DNA of 64,000 bases from Tetrastigma voinierianum (Eukaryota > Streptophyta > Magnoliopsida > Vitales > Vitaceae). The translations under genes and the position numbers were made by a program. Positions 1-11,886 of this stretch are shown here, one piece after another; the first letter of the stretch is position 1, and every line of letters starts with the position of its first letter. The notes beneath the pieces were generated by a model. It was not told the origin of the DNA and did no database searches. It was given only the letters and a program-made list of their open reading frames with translations. The stretch is from the NCBI GenBank assembly GCA_016808115.1, contig JAEQBH010000734.1, positions 992,001 to 1,056,000 of the forward strand, given 5' to 3'.

Positions 1-4
1 GACT

Positions 5-67
5 TTATTTTCTTTTTTCTTCTTTTCTTTTCTTTTTCTTTTTTTGCTTTCTTTTCTTTTCTTTTTG
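5..67 (+). repeat. Polypyrimidine (CT-rich) tract
   Basis: Nearly uninterrupted run of T and C, with TTTTC and TTTCT steps and a single G. It is low-complexity sequence. The 68-residue lysine-rich reading frame on the other strand is only a translation of this tract and is not a gene. Confidence 0.9.
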
Positions 68-499
68 GAAGACAACATTGGTCTTGAGTATGGAGTAACA
101 CAAACCTATCCTAGGTTGCCAACTTGTGCTTAAGGCCGGCTGTGCAAGCGAAAGAATGAACAAATTCACTGACCTATTGAAATAATCTGGGTCAGGTGTG
201 TGAATTAGCATAAGGGAGAAATTTCAAGTTGAGCATGCTGGGCGTAAGTGACCAAAATTGTTTCAAGCATGGAATTTGTTCTAACATAGAGGTGACAAAC
301 GGTGCTAATTTCCCTGACATAAAACGTTCCAATTTTTCCAATTGTTCAATTGAAAGAAAACATTTACACATGGTAAAGGCACAAAACATGATATGTACAA
401 AAGAAATTTGTATATATATAAAAATGAATAGCTTTTGATATAGCCAAAATAGCTATCTGTGAATCTAGCTAAACACAAAAATATCAGCACTCTTATGGC
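68..499. other. Unassigned AT-rich sequence
   Basis: No domain, RNA gene, LTR end or primer-binding site was recognised here. Reading frames on both strands are short and overlap each other. A short TATATATATA stretch lies near 411-420. Confidence 0.5.
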
Positions 500-2629
500 T
501 AATACATAAATTCTAATCAAAATCAGTAGCGGTTGATAAAGAAGCTAAGTAACTATACAAAATCATAAAGAGACCTAACCACCTCACGGCTATGGTGGTG
601 GTGGTGAGTGGGCTGAAAGGCTGTGCTAGCTGCGACTGAGAACATCCAGAAAGAAGCGGCTGTGTGGTGGGGTCCTCTCTCACGATCGGGAACATGAGAA
701 GACCCGGTGGGTCATAATCACGTGTCGACATGGAATGGCCTTGGATTCCAACCTCTGATCTGGGCTACTGCTGTGGTACTAGTGAAGCGGAATAGCATCC
801 GTCCCACGCAAACGCTATCTCTCTCGGTGACATGGCGTACTGTGAATGGTGTCTTGCTGAATAAGATGGGCGGGAGTATCGACTCACATTTGCTGATGTA
901 GTGCGTGGAGGTGACATGCGTAGGCAGGACTCTGGCGTATCTCGGGCTCGAGGCGGGTATATCATGCGTATGGCGGTCCTCGGCCTCCCGACCGGTACCT
1001 CCTCCTGGTCACGTGATTAGTAAGTGGAAAGATCACGGGGCATAGTCATCGCCCGCTCCGCGGCGCGACCAGGGGCATCGAGACCCTCATCAAATCACGG
1101 GCTCCTCCGGGAATCCTGCGCTCGAGAACATGGCGGAGAGTCTCGGCATAGTAAGCGGAATGCTCTCTGCTCGTGCAGACCAGGTGGACCTTCTCCTCAA
1201 GCGCAAGACGAGGCCATCGCGGCTCGGAGGACTGAACGAAATCCACTGAGATCAGATTAAAGCGCCTCCGAGATGGCTCCCCCTCCTGCATGCGTAATCT
1301 TTGGAAGCGGAAATAAGCTCGTCTGAGCAGAGGATGGTCAAGCGGCGACGCTCCCCGGCGGGAGTTGCCTCTGTAAAATCGCAATTAGAATGGTGGTGTC
1401 TCGACCCAGTGCTGAACCATCTCTCGATGGCGGTGGGCCCGCTCTGTAACCCTCTGCATTGGCCGGCGGTATACGCAGGCTAAGAGCTGCTGAAATATCG
1501 GCAGCTCCCGAGTACTCACGGCGATCATCAATCTTAGGCTGAAGCTCACGCGGACTAGGTGATCTAGGGTCATCGAGTGGTAAGCGCAACACCACTTTCG
1601 TGGTGGTAATCTTTGCCTCGGGTCATGAAGGTAATAGTGAATACTCTCGATCAACACCTCATGGACTCCGGTATCTAGGATCGGCCCTCGGTGCGGGGGA
1701 CGTCGTAGTGCGACTCTGATGGAGCGGTGCAGCGATGGGTCGCACATTCCGGGAATGGGGTTCCTACGAACAATGGCCTCCAGAATCCTCGGGCGGGCGA
1801 CGGTAGGGTGATGAAGTCGCCTCCATGGCGGATGTGGCCCGGGCGTGGTGGAGGCCGAGAGATGTTGACTTCGCTGGGCCCGATGTGCGGGCCCTTGGGC
1901 CGGGCCCTCCCAACTCTCCTCGGGAGCCTGAAGTGATGGGGCCACGGTCATCAGGTGTCGATAGCGTCGAGATCAGGCTCCTCAGGTGCGACCTCGGGGA
2001 CTGGTGATGGTCTTTGGGCCGGGATGGGGCCAGAACCTCTCTCGGGCGTCTTGAATCTCACACCGAGGCCGAAGGCAGGACCCACCAGTCTGAACCATCT
2101 TGATGCTCCGAAATAAAGTCTTGGAAAAGGCTGACTCAGAAATGTAGGCCCGGGCTCTCGTAGATAAATGAGGCACTTTGAAGCAAGCAAACAAACCAGG
2201 GCTCACTGACTATAGCTGAAATCGGCTCTGGACTAGCCAAACAAGGCTCAATAGTGATCATGGCTGGGACGAGGGCACCCAGCTTCATGGGGAACGCGGC
2301 GGTGATGGCTTAGGCCGAAGCCGGGGGCTCGTGCGCGTGATGAGATCTCGGTCGGGGTAGGCCCAGACAAAATACGCCTCTTGAGCGCCTATGAGAGTGC
2401 GTGTGGCTCGTGACTCGCGATGGTTGGAAAGCACAAGGCTCTATGATGCTAGCAGGGATAGCGATTAAGCGTGACCGAGCGAGATGCGCGGGCGAAATTT
2501 GGCGGTATGTGCGCGAGGAACAACTCAATGATGCTTGGGTCGGCGAAGCAAGGGAGAGACTCTAGGGTGGCGGGTGACGTCTTGGGAGCTTGGAGGCTTA
2601 TTGGGAGGAGAATATGAGAGAATTGGCAT
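500..2629 (-). pseudogene. GC-rich decayed coding-like block, unidentified
   Basis: This block is clearly richer in G and C than the rest of the window and has several medium open stretches on the minus strand, notably 1385-1951 (about 188 codons), 1046-1384 and 1951-2206. They lie in different frames, as expected of one longer frame broken by indels. The fragments are rich in Arg, Pro and Ser, and I recognise no domain. A TATA box lies just upstream (2645-2656), and the first minus-strand ATG is at 2627-2629. Reading toward lower coordinates, the GC content falls back to background near 500. It could be the U3-R or gag part of a separate retroelement, or a captured host gene fragment. The base composition marks it as foreign to the surrounding Athila-like elements. 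The function is unknown. Confidence 0.4.
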
Positions 2630-2644
2630 TTTGGCAAACCCTCC

Positions 2645-2656
2645 CTATTTATATAG
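2645..2656 (-). promoter_or_regulatory. TATA box for the GC-rich block
   Basis: The reverse strand reads CTATATAAATAG, a near-consensus plant TATA box. It lies about 16 bp upstream of the first minus-strand ATG (2629). AT-rich sequence lies further upstream. Confidence 0.55.
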
Positions 2657-3110
2657 AAACTGAAAATGGGCGTAGAAGGGTCTACGTGCCAATTTTATTT
2701 ATATACCAATTTAGCCTGCTAGTCTTGTAATCCAAAAAAAATTTTAAATTAATTAATTATATTATATAGAACAAAAATTATTGTTAGAAATTTACTATAT
2801 GATCTACAATTGGAATTGAATACGTACTATAATATATAAATTAAATTACTAACAAGTGAAAGAAGAAAAAAAAAAAATGCTAAGTTAAGCGATTTTGAAA
2901 AACTACTAAAACTAACTAAATTAACTAACCCAGCGAGAAAAATAAAAATTGTGGGCGCGAGTCGGTTTATGGAAACACCGGGCAGATTCATTCTCAAAAT
3001 TTACTCAAGGGGTTAGGAGAATGATCTCCTCGACCCACGTACGGTAACTGAGGTGACTCCATAGTGTTGGGTGCCCAAATGTTGATTTCTCCTCAGTGGC
3101 TTTTAGATTG
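2657..3110. other. AT-rich spacer with an unassigned element edge
   Basis: 2700-2900 is very AT-rich (AATTAATTATATTATATAG and an A-run at about 2866-2877). 2940-3110 is more balanced and looks like part of a repeat (GAGGTGACTCCATAGTG near 3050), but no LTR end or PBS could be placed. No gene is seen. Confidence 0.4.
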
Positions 3111-3139
3111 GAGCAATTGGCACGGTTAGTGTTGATGGC

Positions 3140-3800
3140 TTAGACTAAACCTTCTTCATCTTGTTGTTTGATCTCTCCTGCCAATTCTGGACATTTTGCT
3201 TTCACTTTGCGACCCGGTGGAAAGCGACTTCATCGGTTATATGATTTTCATTTTCTAGCAGCATGTTTGTTGTTCAAATGAAAGATATTCAACTCCAAGG
3301 TCATGTTACCAAAAGGTAGAAGTTGCATGTGACTCCATTCGGCAATTTATTATTGCATTGGGCTGTGCGAGAAATGGTCTTCTAAGATGATTAATTTTAT
3401 GATTAGGTTCATTTGCAATTGGCTCAGTGTCAAGCACTACAAAATCTACTGGGTAGTAGATTTGTCTATTTTCCTAAGACATCCTCCAACTATCCCTTGA
3501 GTTTTCGCGATCTATCGGTCAATGATAGTGTGGTGTTGTTAGGTTTAAGTTCACTAAACCTAGATGCTTGGCTATCTTGAATACGGCGTGGAGTTACATA
3601 CTTGGCTCTAAATCGAGCAAGGACTTTCTATGCAATTCCACCAATATTGGCCCGAGGTGGCAAGTCCTGGATCCTTGTATTTGTGGGGTACTTGCTTTGG
3701 ATTATGGCGGCTTGCTCAGTGAGAGAAATGCTTTCTTCTCGATGCACAATCACTTCTTGATTGTGCAAAGATCTTTCAAAAATTTTGCATAAGCAGGCAC
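3140..3800 (-). pseudogene. Retropepsin-like protease remnant of element A
   Basis: Minus-strand translation, with frame changes, aligns with the gag-protease junction seen in plus orientation at 63250-63900. It shows a KKAFLTEQ-like segment, then LDL at the expected catalytic position (the family has D-S/T/L-G), then a stretch matching VDKFYYPIDFVVLD of element I, and finally NMTLELNIFHLNNKH. Several stops and frameshifts interrupt it. The intact protein would be the aspartic protease that processes Gag-Pol in the virus-like particle. It is dead here. No polymerase follows, because the element is cut off near 3111. Confidence 0.6.
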
Positions 3801-5573
3801 TTGTTTGATTATGTCCAAAAGAGGTATGTTAACCTTCACTTGCCTTAAGACCTCTAAAATGCCTGCTTGTTGAGATGCCTTCTTCTTACCTCTAAGTGCT
3901 TGTGGAAATGGGAGGTGGTGTCTTGGTATTTCATTGAATCTTCCTTTAGGAGAATATGCTGAGGAGCGCAATTCTTATCGCCATGGATTTTTTCAACAGG
4001 TTTTGGCATAGGCTGATCAACCTCTTTTCCACTTCTCAGGGTAATTATGGCCTTAACCTCATCCATTCCCAAATTGTTGGATGACTCCACCTCATGAATT
4101 CCCTTAGGGTTTGGAAGTGTTTGTGATGGAAATCTCCCTTTCTCTTGTACCTCTAGCAACTTGTTAATCTTTGTGATTGAATACTGTAGGTTATCCATTT
4201 TATGGTTGATATTACTCTCAAGGCCATCAATTCTCTTATTCACTGTATTCTCTGATTATCAATTCTTTATTGCCGGTTGCACATTGATTCCTTTTGTTCC
4301 TCAAACAAAGTTGCCCACCACCTTTCAGGTGTGCTGACTGTTCCTCTCTTGGAGAAGAGGATGGTGGTTGTTTATGTGTGGGGAACCAAAGCGAGGATTT
4401 GGCTCACGAGGGTACATAAGCGGGGGGTTAGATTCTCCATGAGAGGTTAGGGTGATTCCTCGATTGGAATTGTAGGTATTACCATATGGAGCATTGGATT
4501 GTTGTGGCTTGTATTGTCCCTACAGTGTTTACACATTCGACATCAAATCCTTCAACTGCCCGAGGCCATAGGACATGACTCTCTCACCCAGGTGCCTGAG
4601 GATTGGAAATTGGTGCAAGGATTGGTGTGCGGGATTACTACCGAGTCACTTTGCATGCACCTCTTGGAAGTTGTTTTGCTTTCAAGCTCCTCCACTTTCC
4701 CTTCTTGGGGTTGAAATCCATAGCTCTCATCCCTATTTCTTCGGCGGTGCATACGCCCACCCCTTAGGTTGGCGGTGGTCTCATGTATCCATTTCTCTAG
4801 GGTTAGGCTCATCCCAACCCTTAGAAGTTTCAGCCACGTTATTTAAAAAATCCATGGCTTTATCAGGATGCTTACTTAGAAAGTCTCCCCCACACATAGT
4901 TTCCAAAAGTTGCCTCATGTCAGGAGACATACCACCATAGAAGTGGTTCACCAACATCCAAGTGTCAAACCCATGATGTGGGCATGCACTGATGGTTTCC
5001 ATAAATCTTTCCCAACACTGGTAAAATCTCTCACCATCTGGCTGCAAGGTATAAATTTGTCTTTCAAATTATTGGTCTTATGAGCAACCAGAGCTTCTTG
5101 AGAGTGCACCGCAGCTCGGCCCAATTTCTAATGGTTCTAGGCCTCAATGAGTTGAGCCATATCTTGTGTGTCTTTAGAGTCAATGGAAATGCTTTTAGCA
5201 GCAAATCCATGTCCATCATACCTTCCTTAAAGGTGAGTCTGAGCCTCCTCAAAATCCTAATATGAGTGTATGGATTTCATTTTTCCATACCATGATATGT
5301 GGGGGTAGGGGTACCAAATATGGCCTCTTTGCTACATCATCGCGGGAGGAATGATCTGAGGATGGGAGGCACAAACTCTGGGAGATTGGATGCTTGATCC
5401 CTCATGGTTCTATAAGCATTTGGATTCATGGGGGTTCCTGGTTGACTCTGTTGTTTCTCAGGTATGGGATCCATGGTATCAGTATGTACACTGACTTCAC
5501 TAGATAGGTCAAGTTGTGTACTTATCCTATGCAATCTACCTGATGTGTCACTATCAGCATTGCATAAACACAT
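3801..5573 (-). pseudogene. Athila-like gag remnant of element A
   Basis: Gag forms the capsid of the virus-like particle. Four minus-strand open stretches follow one another. 5337-5573 is the N-terminal part. 5064-5252 contains LKAFPLTLK and WLNSLRPRTIRNWAEL. 4781-5047 contains ERFYQCWERF and CPHHGFDTW, the signature of the retrotransposon gag family (PF03732). 3854-4243 contains IDGLESNINHKMDNLQYSI, probably coiled coil, and VKAIITLRSGKEVDQP, the Gag C-terminal segment of Athila-type elements. The segments are separated by indels, so no full frame exists. The closest relative in the window is the plus-strand gag at 61650-63362. Confidence 0.8.
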
Positions 5574-5792
5574 TACAAAATTGCAGAGACAACAAAGAGC
5601 AACTCTGAGCTTGCAAAAGATAGAAAGTTAAATAACAAAAATTAAAAATGACTAAAAGCGGCTTGGTGCGATCCTTTGCAAAGTAATGGCCCAGCGAGTT
5701 CTGCAGAAGCGATTGACAAAAAATTAAAAAGGTTACCTCCACTTGTGATGTTGATCCACCGTACACTTCAACTTACCATTAGTAGTTTGGCA

Positions 5793-5810
5793 CCATCGAC
5801 AACGGCGCCA
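5793..5810 (-). other. Primer-binding site (tRNA-Asp), element A
   Basis: The reverse strand reads TGGCGCCGTTGTCGATGG, and its first 11 bases match the complement of the plant tRNA-Asp 3' end. It lies two bases from the LTR end at 5813, the normal spacing for minus-strand DNA priming. Confidence 0.8.
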
Positions 5811-6689
5811 TTTGATTAGTGCCACGGTAGGCTGAGTTAAAATCAGCAAATTTATATACACCTAAGTTCCTACTCTTTGCCCATTAGTCAAACTCTTTAC
5901 TTGATGCTTATAATTAGTCTAAGTCGAACACGGGGATGGGTTTCATCCTAAAAATGATTTGCATAAGTGCCACGAAGGTAAGGCTTTCTATTTGGACTCT
6001 TTGGTTGTAGCGGTGGAAGTAGGTTTGAAAAGCGAAATTGTAAGCGAAATAAAGTGTGAAAAGTTAACTTTGAAGATTTGGAGACCACTAACTTGGTAAG
6101 TTAGGGCAAACAAGTGTCCTCGGGTTTTATCCTCGCGTTATGACATGCAACCTATAGTCAAAGGCATAACCAGATCTATGTTTAACTAGCAAACCACACC
6201 CTTGAAATCAACTCCTATTTGAGTCAACACAAGTAGCATGCATCTATGGCCCTTTTCTTGTTTGAAACTGCATTTTAAATATCATTTCGGAAGGCTCGTA
6301 AGACCATCTAAAGAACCACAGTGCATCTAGCATTAAGTATGCCTTTGTATCCTAAGCATGGAAGTATTGGCCAAATTAATGACATTCAATGCTATTCAAC
6401 CTAATTTGAGAAGATGGGGTCATAAACACAGTACCTATGGCTTTTAATCTGAGGACAACTTGTCATTATGCCGCCACCAAGTAGCTTCATTATAACTTCA
6501 AAGAAAGGAGGCAGTAAGCATCTCTTGAGTTGTCATCCTCAAGAGGGTGTTTGGCAGCTAAGTAAGAAAGAGGAGAGAGAAGGAGAAAAGCAAAACCTAA
6601 TTAAAATAAAAGACTTTATTTACAAATGAAAACTTACAAGGAATTCCTCTCTCCCAATTGTTCTTTTTTTTGTTACAAAACAAGAGGGG

Positions 6690-6698
6690 CTTATATAG
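6690..6698 (-). promoter_or_regulatory. LTR TATA box, element A
   Basis: The reverse strand reads CCTATATAAGCCCC, a strong TATA consensus. The same box occurs in element I (CTTATATAAGC, 60429-60439). It lies about 170 bp downstream of the GCGAAATTTCGC palindrome cluster in transcription order. Confidence 0.7.
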
Positions 6699-6869
6699 GC
6701 CACCTCAAGGCATGAAAATACCAAAAACCTAAAATTGGCTAAGTTAAAGGACAAGAGAGTAATACACCAAGTTTGAAGTCGGTTGGCATTAATTACAAAA
6801 CATGACGAGACATTAAATTTATTGGTAGAAGAATTTAGCTAGCTAGCCCAGAAATCACCATGTATAAAC

Positions 6870-7095
6870 GAAAATGGAAAATTTCGCTAGAGCCGGAATA
6901 ATTTAAGCTAGCTAGCGAAATTCGCTAATAGTGAGAATTGTTGAGGTAAGCGAAATCGGTATTTTAAGCTAAAGTAGTTCACCTAGCTCAGCTGGGATGG
7001 ACTGCGAAATTTGGAGTTTAACTGGTTGAAAATTTTCGCTAAGGTTGCGAAAATTTCGCAGTCTATGAAAATTTCGCAACTCTAGGCGAAAATTC
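6870..7095 (-). repeat. Cluster of GCGAAA/TTTCGC palindromic motifs
   Basis: Repeated short words (TTCGCTAG, GCTAGCGAAATTCGCTA, GCGAAATCGG, TTTCGCTAAGG, GCGAAAATTTCGCAG, TTTCGCAACT) crowd about 220 bp. Each is an inverted repeat built on GCGAA..TTCGC. They lie upstream of the TATA box in the LTR of element A. The LTR of element I has the same arrangement (60045-60315). Confidence 0.75.
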
Positions 7096-7410
7096 TGCTT
7101 TGTTGATCTTCCTCCTGTCTTCTGCGCATCCAATTTTCTTCACTTTGCCTTGGTTTTCATTGATGATTTCTTGTTTGGTTGATGACTAAACATTGGAATC
7201 AATCTTCATAGTTCATCATTTGACTCGATATTGAACTCCAAGAGTGCGCAAACACCTGCAAAACAACCAAAAATACCCTCTAAATGGCATAAGTGGTACT
7301 AAGAAGACTTGAACACTTCAATTGGTATGAATGACATGATTAATGCACAAAAAGCACTCAAAACCTATCTAATATAGGGTTCAAAATTTGCACTTTTTGG
7401 GCACTAATCT

Positions 7411-8335
7411 TCTGTTCCCTTCTTCTTGTCTATTTTGTAATAGGTGGCCATTCTTTCTCATTGTTCCCCGGTTTGTTCATAGCGCATCGGTTTTGCTTCT
7501 ATGGTTTTGTCATTGTCTAGTCGATAAAGACTATTCCCTCGATCTGCTAGCTGCTCCTAAAGCCAAATGGAGCCTTGTAGTTGTTGTAGGTCTTAAATCA
7601 TTGCCTTGCCTTCTCTACATTTCTTCTTTTAAAAGCTCCAAGCAGGATGCATCAACTATACCCTTTGAGGCGTGATAGAATATATCCATGCGGGTGGTGG
7701 ATACATTCCATCGTAAGACATCTTTTCGGTAATCTTGAATCTCTACCGTGCATTGTGGAACTCTCTCCCTCCACTTGCTTGAAAACAATTATTTATCCTC
7801 TTCTCTTAGTAGTTAGAGGTTAAGGAAAAAATCTGCTCATATATGCCTCTACCAACTCTTCCCAAGTGTTCACTAATCCCACTGGCAATGAATCAAACCA
7901 TGTTGCTGACACATCTCTCGGGTAGAAAAAGGGGAGGGAAGATTTGCGTGATTATACGGTCTCCACCCATTTCAATAAGTTGTGTTAGCCATCCTCATGA
8001 ATCTCCCCATATGCTCATTGGGATCTTAAAAGGGTGACACAGTGAGCGTGTTGCACCATGTGTAATGCGGCTTTTAACTGAAATTGTTTCCTTGATTACG
8101 AGGTTGTCTTGCGCGAGTGTTCATCTTGGATAATAGGCATCCAAAAGTCCTCCATAGTATTAGACCTTTGATTTCTCTCTACTTCTTCTTCTTCTTCTGG
8201 AATAGCCTGCAATCTATCTCCTTGATGTGCCATATTTCTAGATGCACTTGTGGTGAGCCACTCTCAGGTGCTGTAGTGTTCTCTACATTTAGAGTGTTTA
8301 GAGGCGTGATACGCCACGGTCTTCTATGCATTTAA
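7411..8335 (-). pseudogene. N-terminal gag remnant of element B
   Basis: Minus-strand translation with frame changes gives WFDSLPVG, then TWEELVEAYMSRFFP, and an acidic segment before it, the pattern of the retrotransposon gag family (PF03732). It differs in sequence from the gag of elements A and I. The probable start is near 8335, following the PBS and leader. The C-terminal part is missing because element A is inserted at 7410. No complete frame remains. Confidence 0.6.
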
Positions 8336-8558
8336 AATCTTTCACCTGAAATAGAAACACACTAAGATCGAATGAATCTATGTGAAATAATTTATCTCAT
8401 TATATATGAAAATCTCAGTAACTAACTTCAGCCTCCTTTTAAAACTATTTTTGTTTTTATAAAAAATAATATCAAAAGAAAAATGTCAATTAGTAAATCC
8501 ATTTTTTTTTGTTAGAATATTGATCTTCGTATCATCTATGTGCTTGTGGCCTTGAACT
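8336..8558 (-). other. Leader of element B
   Basis: AT-rich untranslated stretch between the LTR end (8559) and gag. The true PBS expected at about 8533-8557 is too eroded to recognise. Confidence 0.45.
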
Positions 8559-9979
8559 TGTTAGAACGAATGATATATGCAAATTTATGACACTTTGCTC
8601 TTAAGGAATATTATCTAATCGAGGCATCGATACCATAAACATGTTGAGACAATTTTTCATATGTATGAAAAAATGGAATTGTTTTCTCTTGTGAATGACT
8701 CGTTTAAAATTTGTGTTTTATGGTCTCGATCATTGCGAGTGCACGGTCGGTACAAGTAATAAAAGTGGATATTTACAAAGTCGGATATCATTCCCACGGA
8801 CGGATGATAAATTAGAATAACTACCCATTTTCGAAGATCATTACTATTTGGACTCCACTGTTATGATAATAAGAGGAATTAAATGTAGTCCTAGATTGAA
8901 ATCTTAAATATACAAGGGTAAAGTTTAATAAAAGTGGAAATTAAGTTCTTAGTGAGATAAAAGCGGATACGGATCAATTAATAATAATCATTCCATCATT
9001 TCAATTTTAGCTCGACCCATCAATTAGAAAGCGCAGGTTTGTCAAGGTGCAGGTATTATGGTTTGGATTTCTCTCTTAACAATACTATTCACTGATTAAA
9101 GGTTCATATTCATTTCTGAGATATGATTTTAATCAGTTATGTTTAATATATAACCCTATTTCTAATCATCAAGTATTTTTCCTTTTCAGTACTTCATACT
9201 CAGATCTTAGGATTAAAAATTCTTGCCCCCATAAACAAGATTTTGCAAGCCTTCTCCAATTTGATTGACAACTCATCCTACACTTCTGATGCAAATCTCC
9301 ATCTCCTTGACTAGATCTCAACTAACACGGGATCAAAATCAATTCATCATAAATAGGAGAAACCTCAGTGATTAGACGGATACTTCATTCAACCTATCTT
9401 AACTTATAAGTAAGTTGGTTATCTATCTGAGTATTCCTTCAAAGTTCATTAGTTCCATAGTAGTCTACCATACCCACCAGTGTGCCTCTTGGATTCTCTA
9501 TCTCTACGTGTCACTCGAGAGGGGGCCTCCTGGAAATCGAGATTGAGATAATTGCTTTTGCATTTACTGAACAAGTAAATTTATGAACAATATGATCAAA
9601 TCAGGAATTCAATAATTCTAATTAAACTTCCTTCCTCTTATGCAGCAAAATGACTATTTATCAAGGCATTTCAGGTGAGCTCATCTTCAGTGATTTACTC
9701 ATACCAGTGACTAACTGATAAGGAAAATTCACTGAAATTATAAACAAACTAAAATAAATGAACTCTAGAAACCTTCCAGCATCCATTTAAATCAAACATT
9801 TAATGAAAAGAAGAATTTATAAAGAAATACCAGCTCGAAGCTGTACTTTAGTACAATACCCAAATCCAGAAAATTGAAGGAAAATAAACTGACTAAAGAA
9901 AACTATACTAAGCTAATTCTACTAAAATTGAAAACAAAAATAAAAAATAAAAAAATGTCTGAGAGTCTTGACTACCCAG
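8559..9979 (-). repeat. LTR of element B, segment 3 (R-U5 side)
   Basis: Low end TGTTAGAACGAATGATATATGC is homologous to the LTR ends of D (TGTAAAGAGACC..). The internal block with GTGTCACTCGAGAGGGGGCCTCC (9507-9529) is shared by all F3/F4-type LTRs in the window (for example 45510, 46980, 52650, 58880). It is interrupted at 9979 by element C and resumes at 36375. Confidence 0.65.
8618..8637 (-). other. Fossil primer-binding site inside the LTR of B
   Basis: CTAATCGAGGCATCGATACC aligns with CTAATCCCCGACAACGGCGCC of element D at the equivalent position, with most differences at CpG-like sites. It lies about 70 bp inside the LTR end, as in D, G and H. It superficially resembles a tRNA-Met site, but the flanking homology shows it is a decayed tRNA-Asp site. 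Confidence 0.5.
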
Positions 9980-10337
9980 TATGAGCATTTTGCGTGATCA
10001 CAAAAATATCATTTCACATACTTCAATTTTGTGCATTTCAATATCATATTATATAAAACTCATAAAATTTCCTCTAAACTTGGTTTTTCTGTAGGTTTTT
10101 TGATGAAAAGCAAGTGATTTGTAGAAATAGGCAATATATTTCCAAAGAGAATCCAGCGAGAGAGTCTCACGGCGCTACTAGGAATAATCATTTTTCTTCA
10201 TCTGGAACATCAATGGTTCAAATACCTCATTTCTGCATTCTACATTAAAATCTTTCAGCGGTACTCACATGAAATCTAGTTAAAATGAAAAGTTATGGCC
10301 CGACGAGTTGGAGAAGAAAAACGGGTTCTTGTCGGGA

Positions 10338-10485
10338 AAGTATGTCGCGACCAGGTATGTAGTGACCGAGGAAAGTACATCGCGACGAGGAAGGTATGTC
10401 GCGACCAGGAGAACATGTGCGACCAAATGCCGCGGTGGAGGTATGTCGCGACCGGGAAAGTATGTGACGGAAAATTGGTCGCGAC
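10338..10485 (+). repeat. GTCGCGAC cluster, C unit 1
   Basis: Five or more copies of (A/G)TGTCGCGACC and decayed variants (GTAGTGACC, ATCGCGACG, GTGCGACC) at irregular 17-35 bp spacing. It lies about 70-210 bp upstream of the TATA box at 10552. Confidence 0.8.
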
Positions 10486-10551
10486 GAAATGCTGAAACCT
10501 AAAAGAAGTGAAAATTGATCTTTGACTAATTGACCATTTCACCCTAGGACC

Positions 10552-10560
10552 ATATATATA
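10552..10560 (+). promoter_or_regulatory. TATA box, C unit 1
   Basis: ATATATATA in the conserved context CCCTAGGACCATATATATACTCG. It is followed about 50 bp later by the CTCTCTCATG leader. Confidence 0.6.
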
Positions 10561-11886
10561 CTCGTTTTTAGGTAAAGAGAAGCGGCGAAGATTGGAAACC
10601 TCTCTCATGCGGTTTCTCTCTCTAGACTGCCCATTTTTTTAATTTTTTGAATTTTGATTTGTTTTAAATTTTAGGTAGTTTTAAAAGCAGGATGTATTTC
10701 ATTAAATTTGTTGTATAACAGGAAGTTGGTTCCATAAGGTTGAACAAGTTGAAACTAAAGATCTGAATCTTCTCTCTCTCATGTGGTTTTCTCTCTCTAA
10801 GATACTGTTTTCTTAGTTTTTCAGTTTTATTATAATGAATCATTAGATGGTTTTGATATTGCTAACCTCAGTGAAGAGGACAGATTATTGCTTTCAGAAT
10901 ATTAATTTATTCTTTATTGCAGAAGATTTAGACTCAATAGTTTTCTCTTCTTGTCTCTTGATTTCTTTCTTCATTTTCTTACTCTTTGTTTGATTGGTGA
11001 TGATTGGAATCCATTAATGGAGACATTAAACACCTACGGGGTAGGGATTAATTGTTGAACATTGATTTGCGGTTGATTATTTTGTGGGATTGAAAACTGA
11101 ATTTATATAATTAGTATTATTCATATAATTAAGCTGTTCGAGAATATTAGTAGCTTATACCCAAATTTGTATCTTTGCTCACGATTTCAGTGGAGCCCTC
11201 ACAGTGTGAGAGACGGAGATTCCTAGGTAAGAGCGGTAACTTAGGGGTATGTTAGACTAATATCTTGGAACTAATGAACTCTGAAAATTAACGATGATCT
11301 AATTTACTCATGGTGTGGATTGTTAGATGCATCAATTCGAGTTGGTCAGAGGGGTTTCTCATAGTCTAATGAAGGGATCTTGATCAGTGTTAGCAAAGAT
11401 CTAATCGAGAGATAGAAAATTTTATTAGATTTGGGACAGATCTGATACATGGAAGGCTTGCAGTATCACGTCTATGGGGCGAAAATTCTTAGGTCTAAGA
11501 AATGGTTGTAAAGTATTGAAAAAAAAAAACAATCAAATCTTAAAAAAGTGCCAAAATTTTGTGCCTTTATTGATATTTGTCTGAAAGGAATATGGTGTTA
11601 GATAGTGAAATGTATGGTGTAGCAGGAGAAATCAAGCTATACCATTTTATCTTGGACAAATCTAGCATTCAACTCACAAATATTTGCGGAGTTTCAAGGA
11701 AATCTGGCGGCTGTAAATAATTATCCCCATCCATAGTAACTCTCTTGTACCTTTAGAATTAAGTGGTTGTTTTATTTGGTAGATTTTGGGATTAGTTTTA
11801 AATCGAGTTTTATTTCAATTAAATTGATTTTATTCCATCTGTTGATCGCTAAATAGTGAAGAGCCCTTATGTCGGGGTGATCAAAT

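Larger units (their letters stand above)
3111..7410 (-). mobile_element. Element A: truncated Athila-like Ty3/gypsy retrotransposon
   Basis: Read on the minus strand, the order is 5' LTR (7410 down to 5813), PBS for tRNA-Asp (5810-5793), gag (about 5573-3801) and protease (about 3800-3140). The element then ends without RT, RNase H, integrase or 3' LTR. Its LTR ends (TGATTAGTGCC.. at 5813, and the complement of TTAGTGCCCAAAAAGTGC at about 7409) match element I at 59737-61290, which has the same order on the opposite strand, so A and I are one family. It sits inside the gag region of element B. The low-coordinate edge is approximate. Confidence 0.75.
5813..7410 (-). repeat. 5' LTR of element A
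   Basis: About 1.6 kb. In element orientation it starts TTAGTGCCCAAAAAGTGC (at about 7409) and ends CCGTGGCACTAATCA (5813). The terminal sequences match the element I LTR (59737-61290). It contains a palindrome cluster (6870-7095), a TATA box (6690-6698) and CTCCTTTCTT-like pyrimidine sequence downstream of the TATA. The other LTR is missing. Confidence 0.8.
10338..11886 (+). repeat. LTR tandem unit, copy 1 (1549 bp)
   Basis: Begins with a TGTCGCGACC cluster (10338-10485), then TATA (10552), CTCTCTCATG leader repeats, ACATTAAACACC (11023) and the closing GGTGATCAAAT (ending 11886). It is the most divergent of the three copies. Confidence 0.8.

Noticed and set aside
8615..8640. tRNA-Met-type primer-binding site (TGGTATCGATGCC on the reverse strand)
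   Set aside because: Flanking alignment with elements D and H shows it is a decayed tRNA-Asp site.
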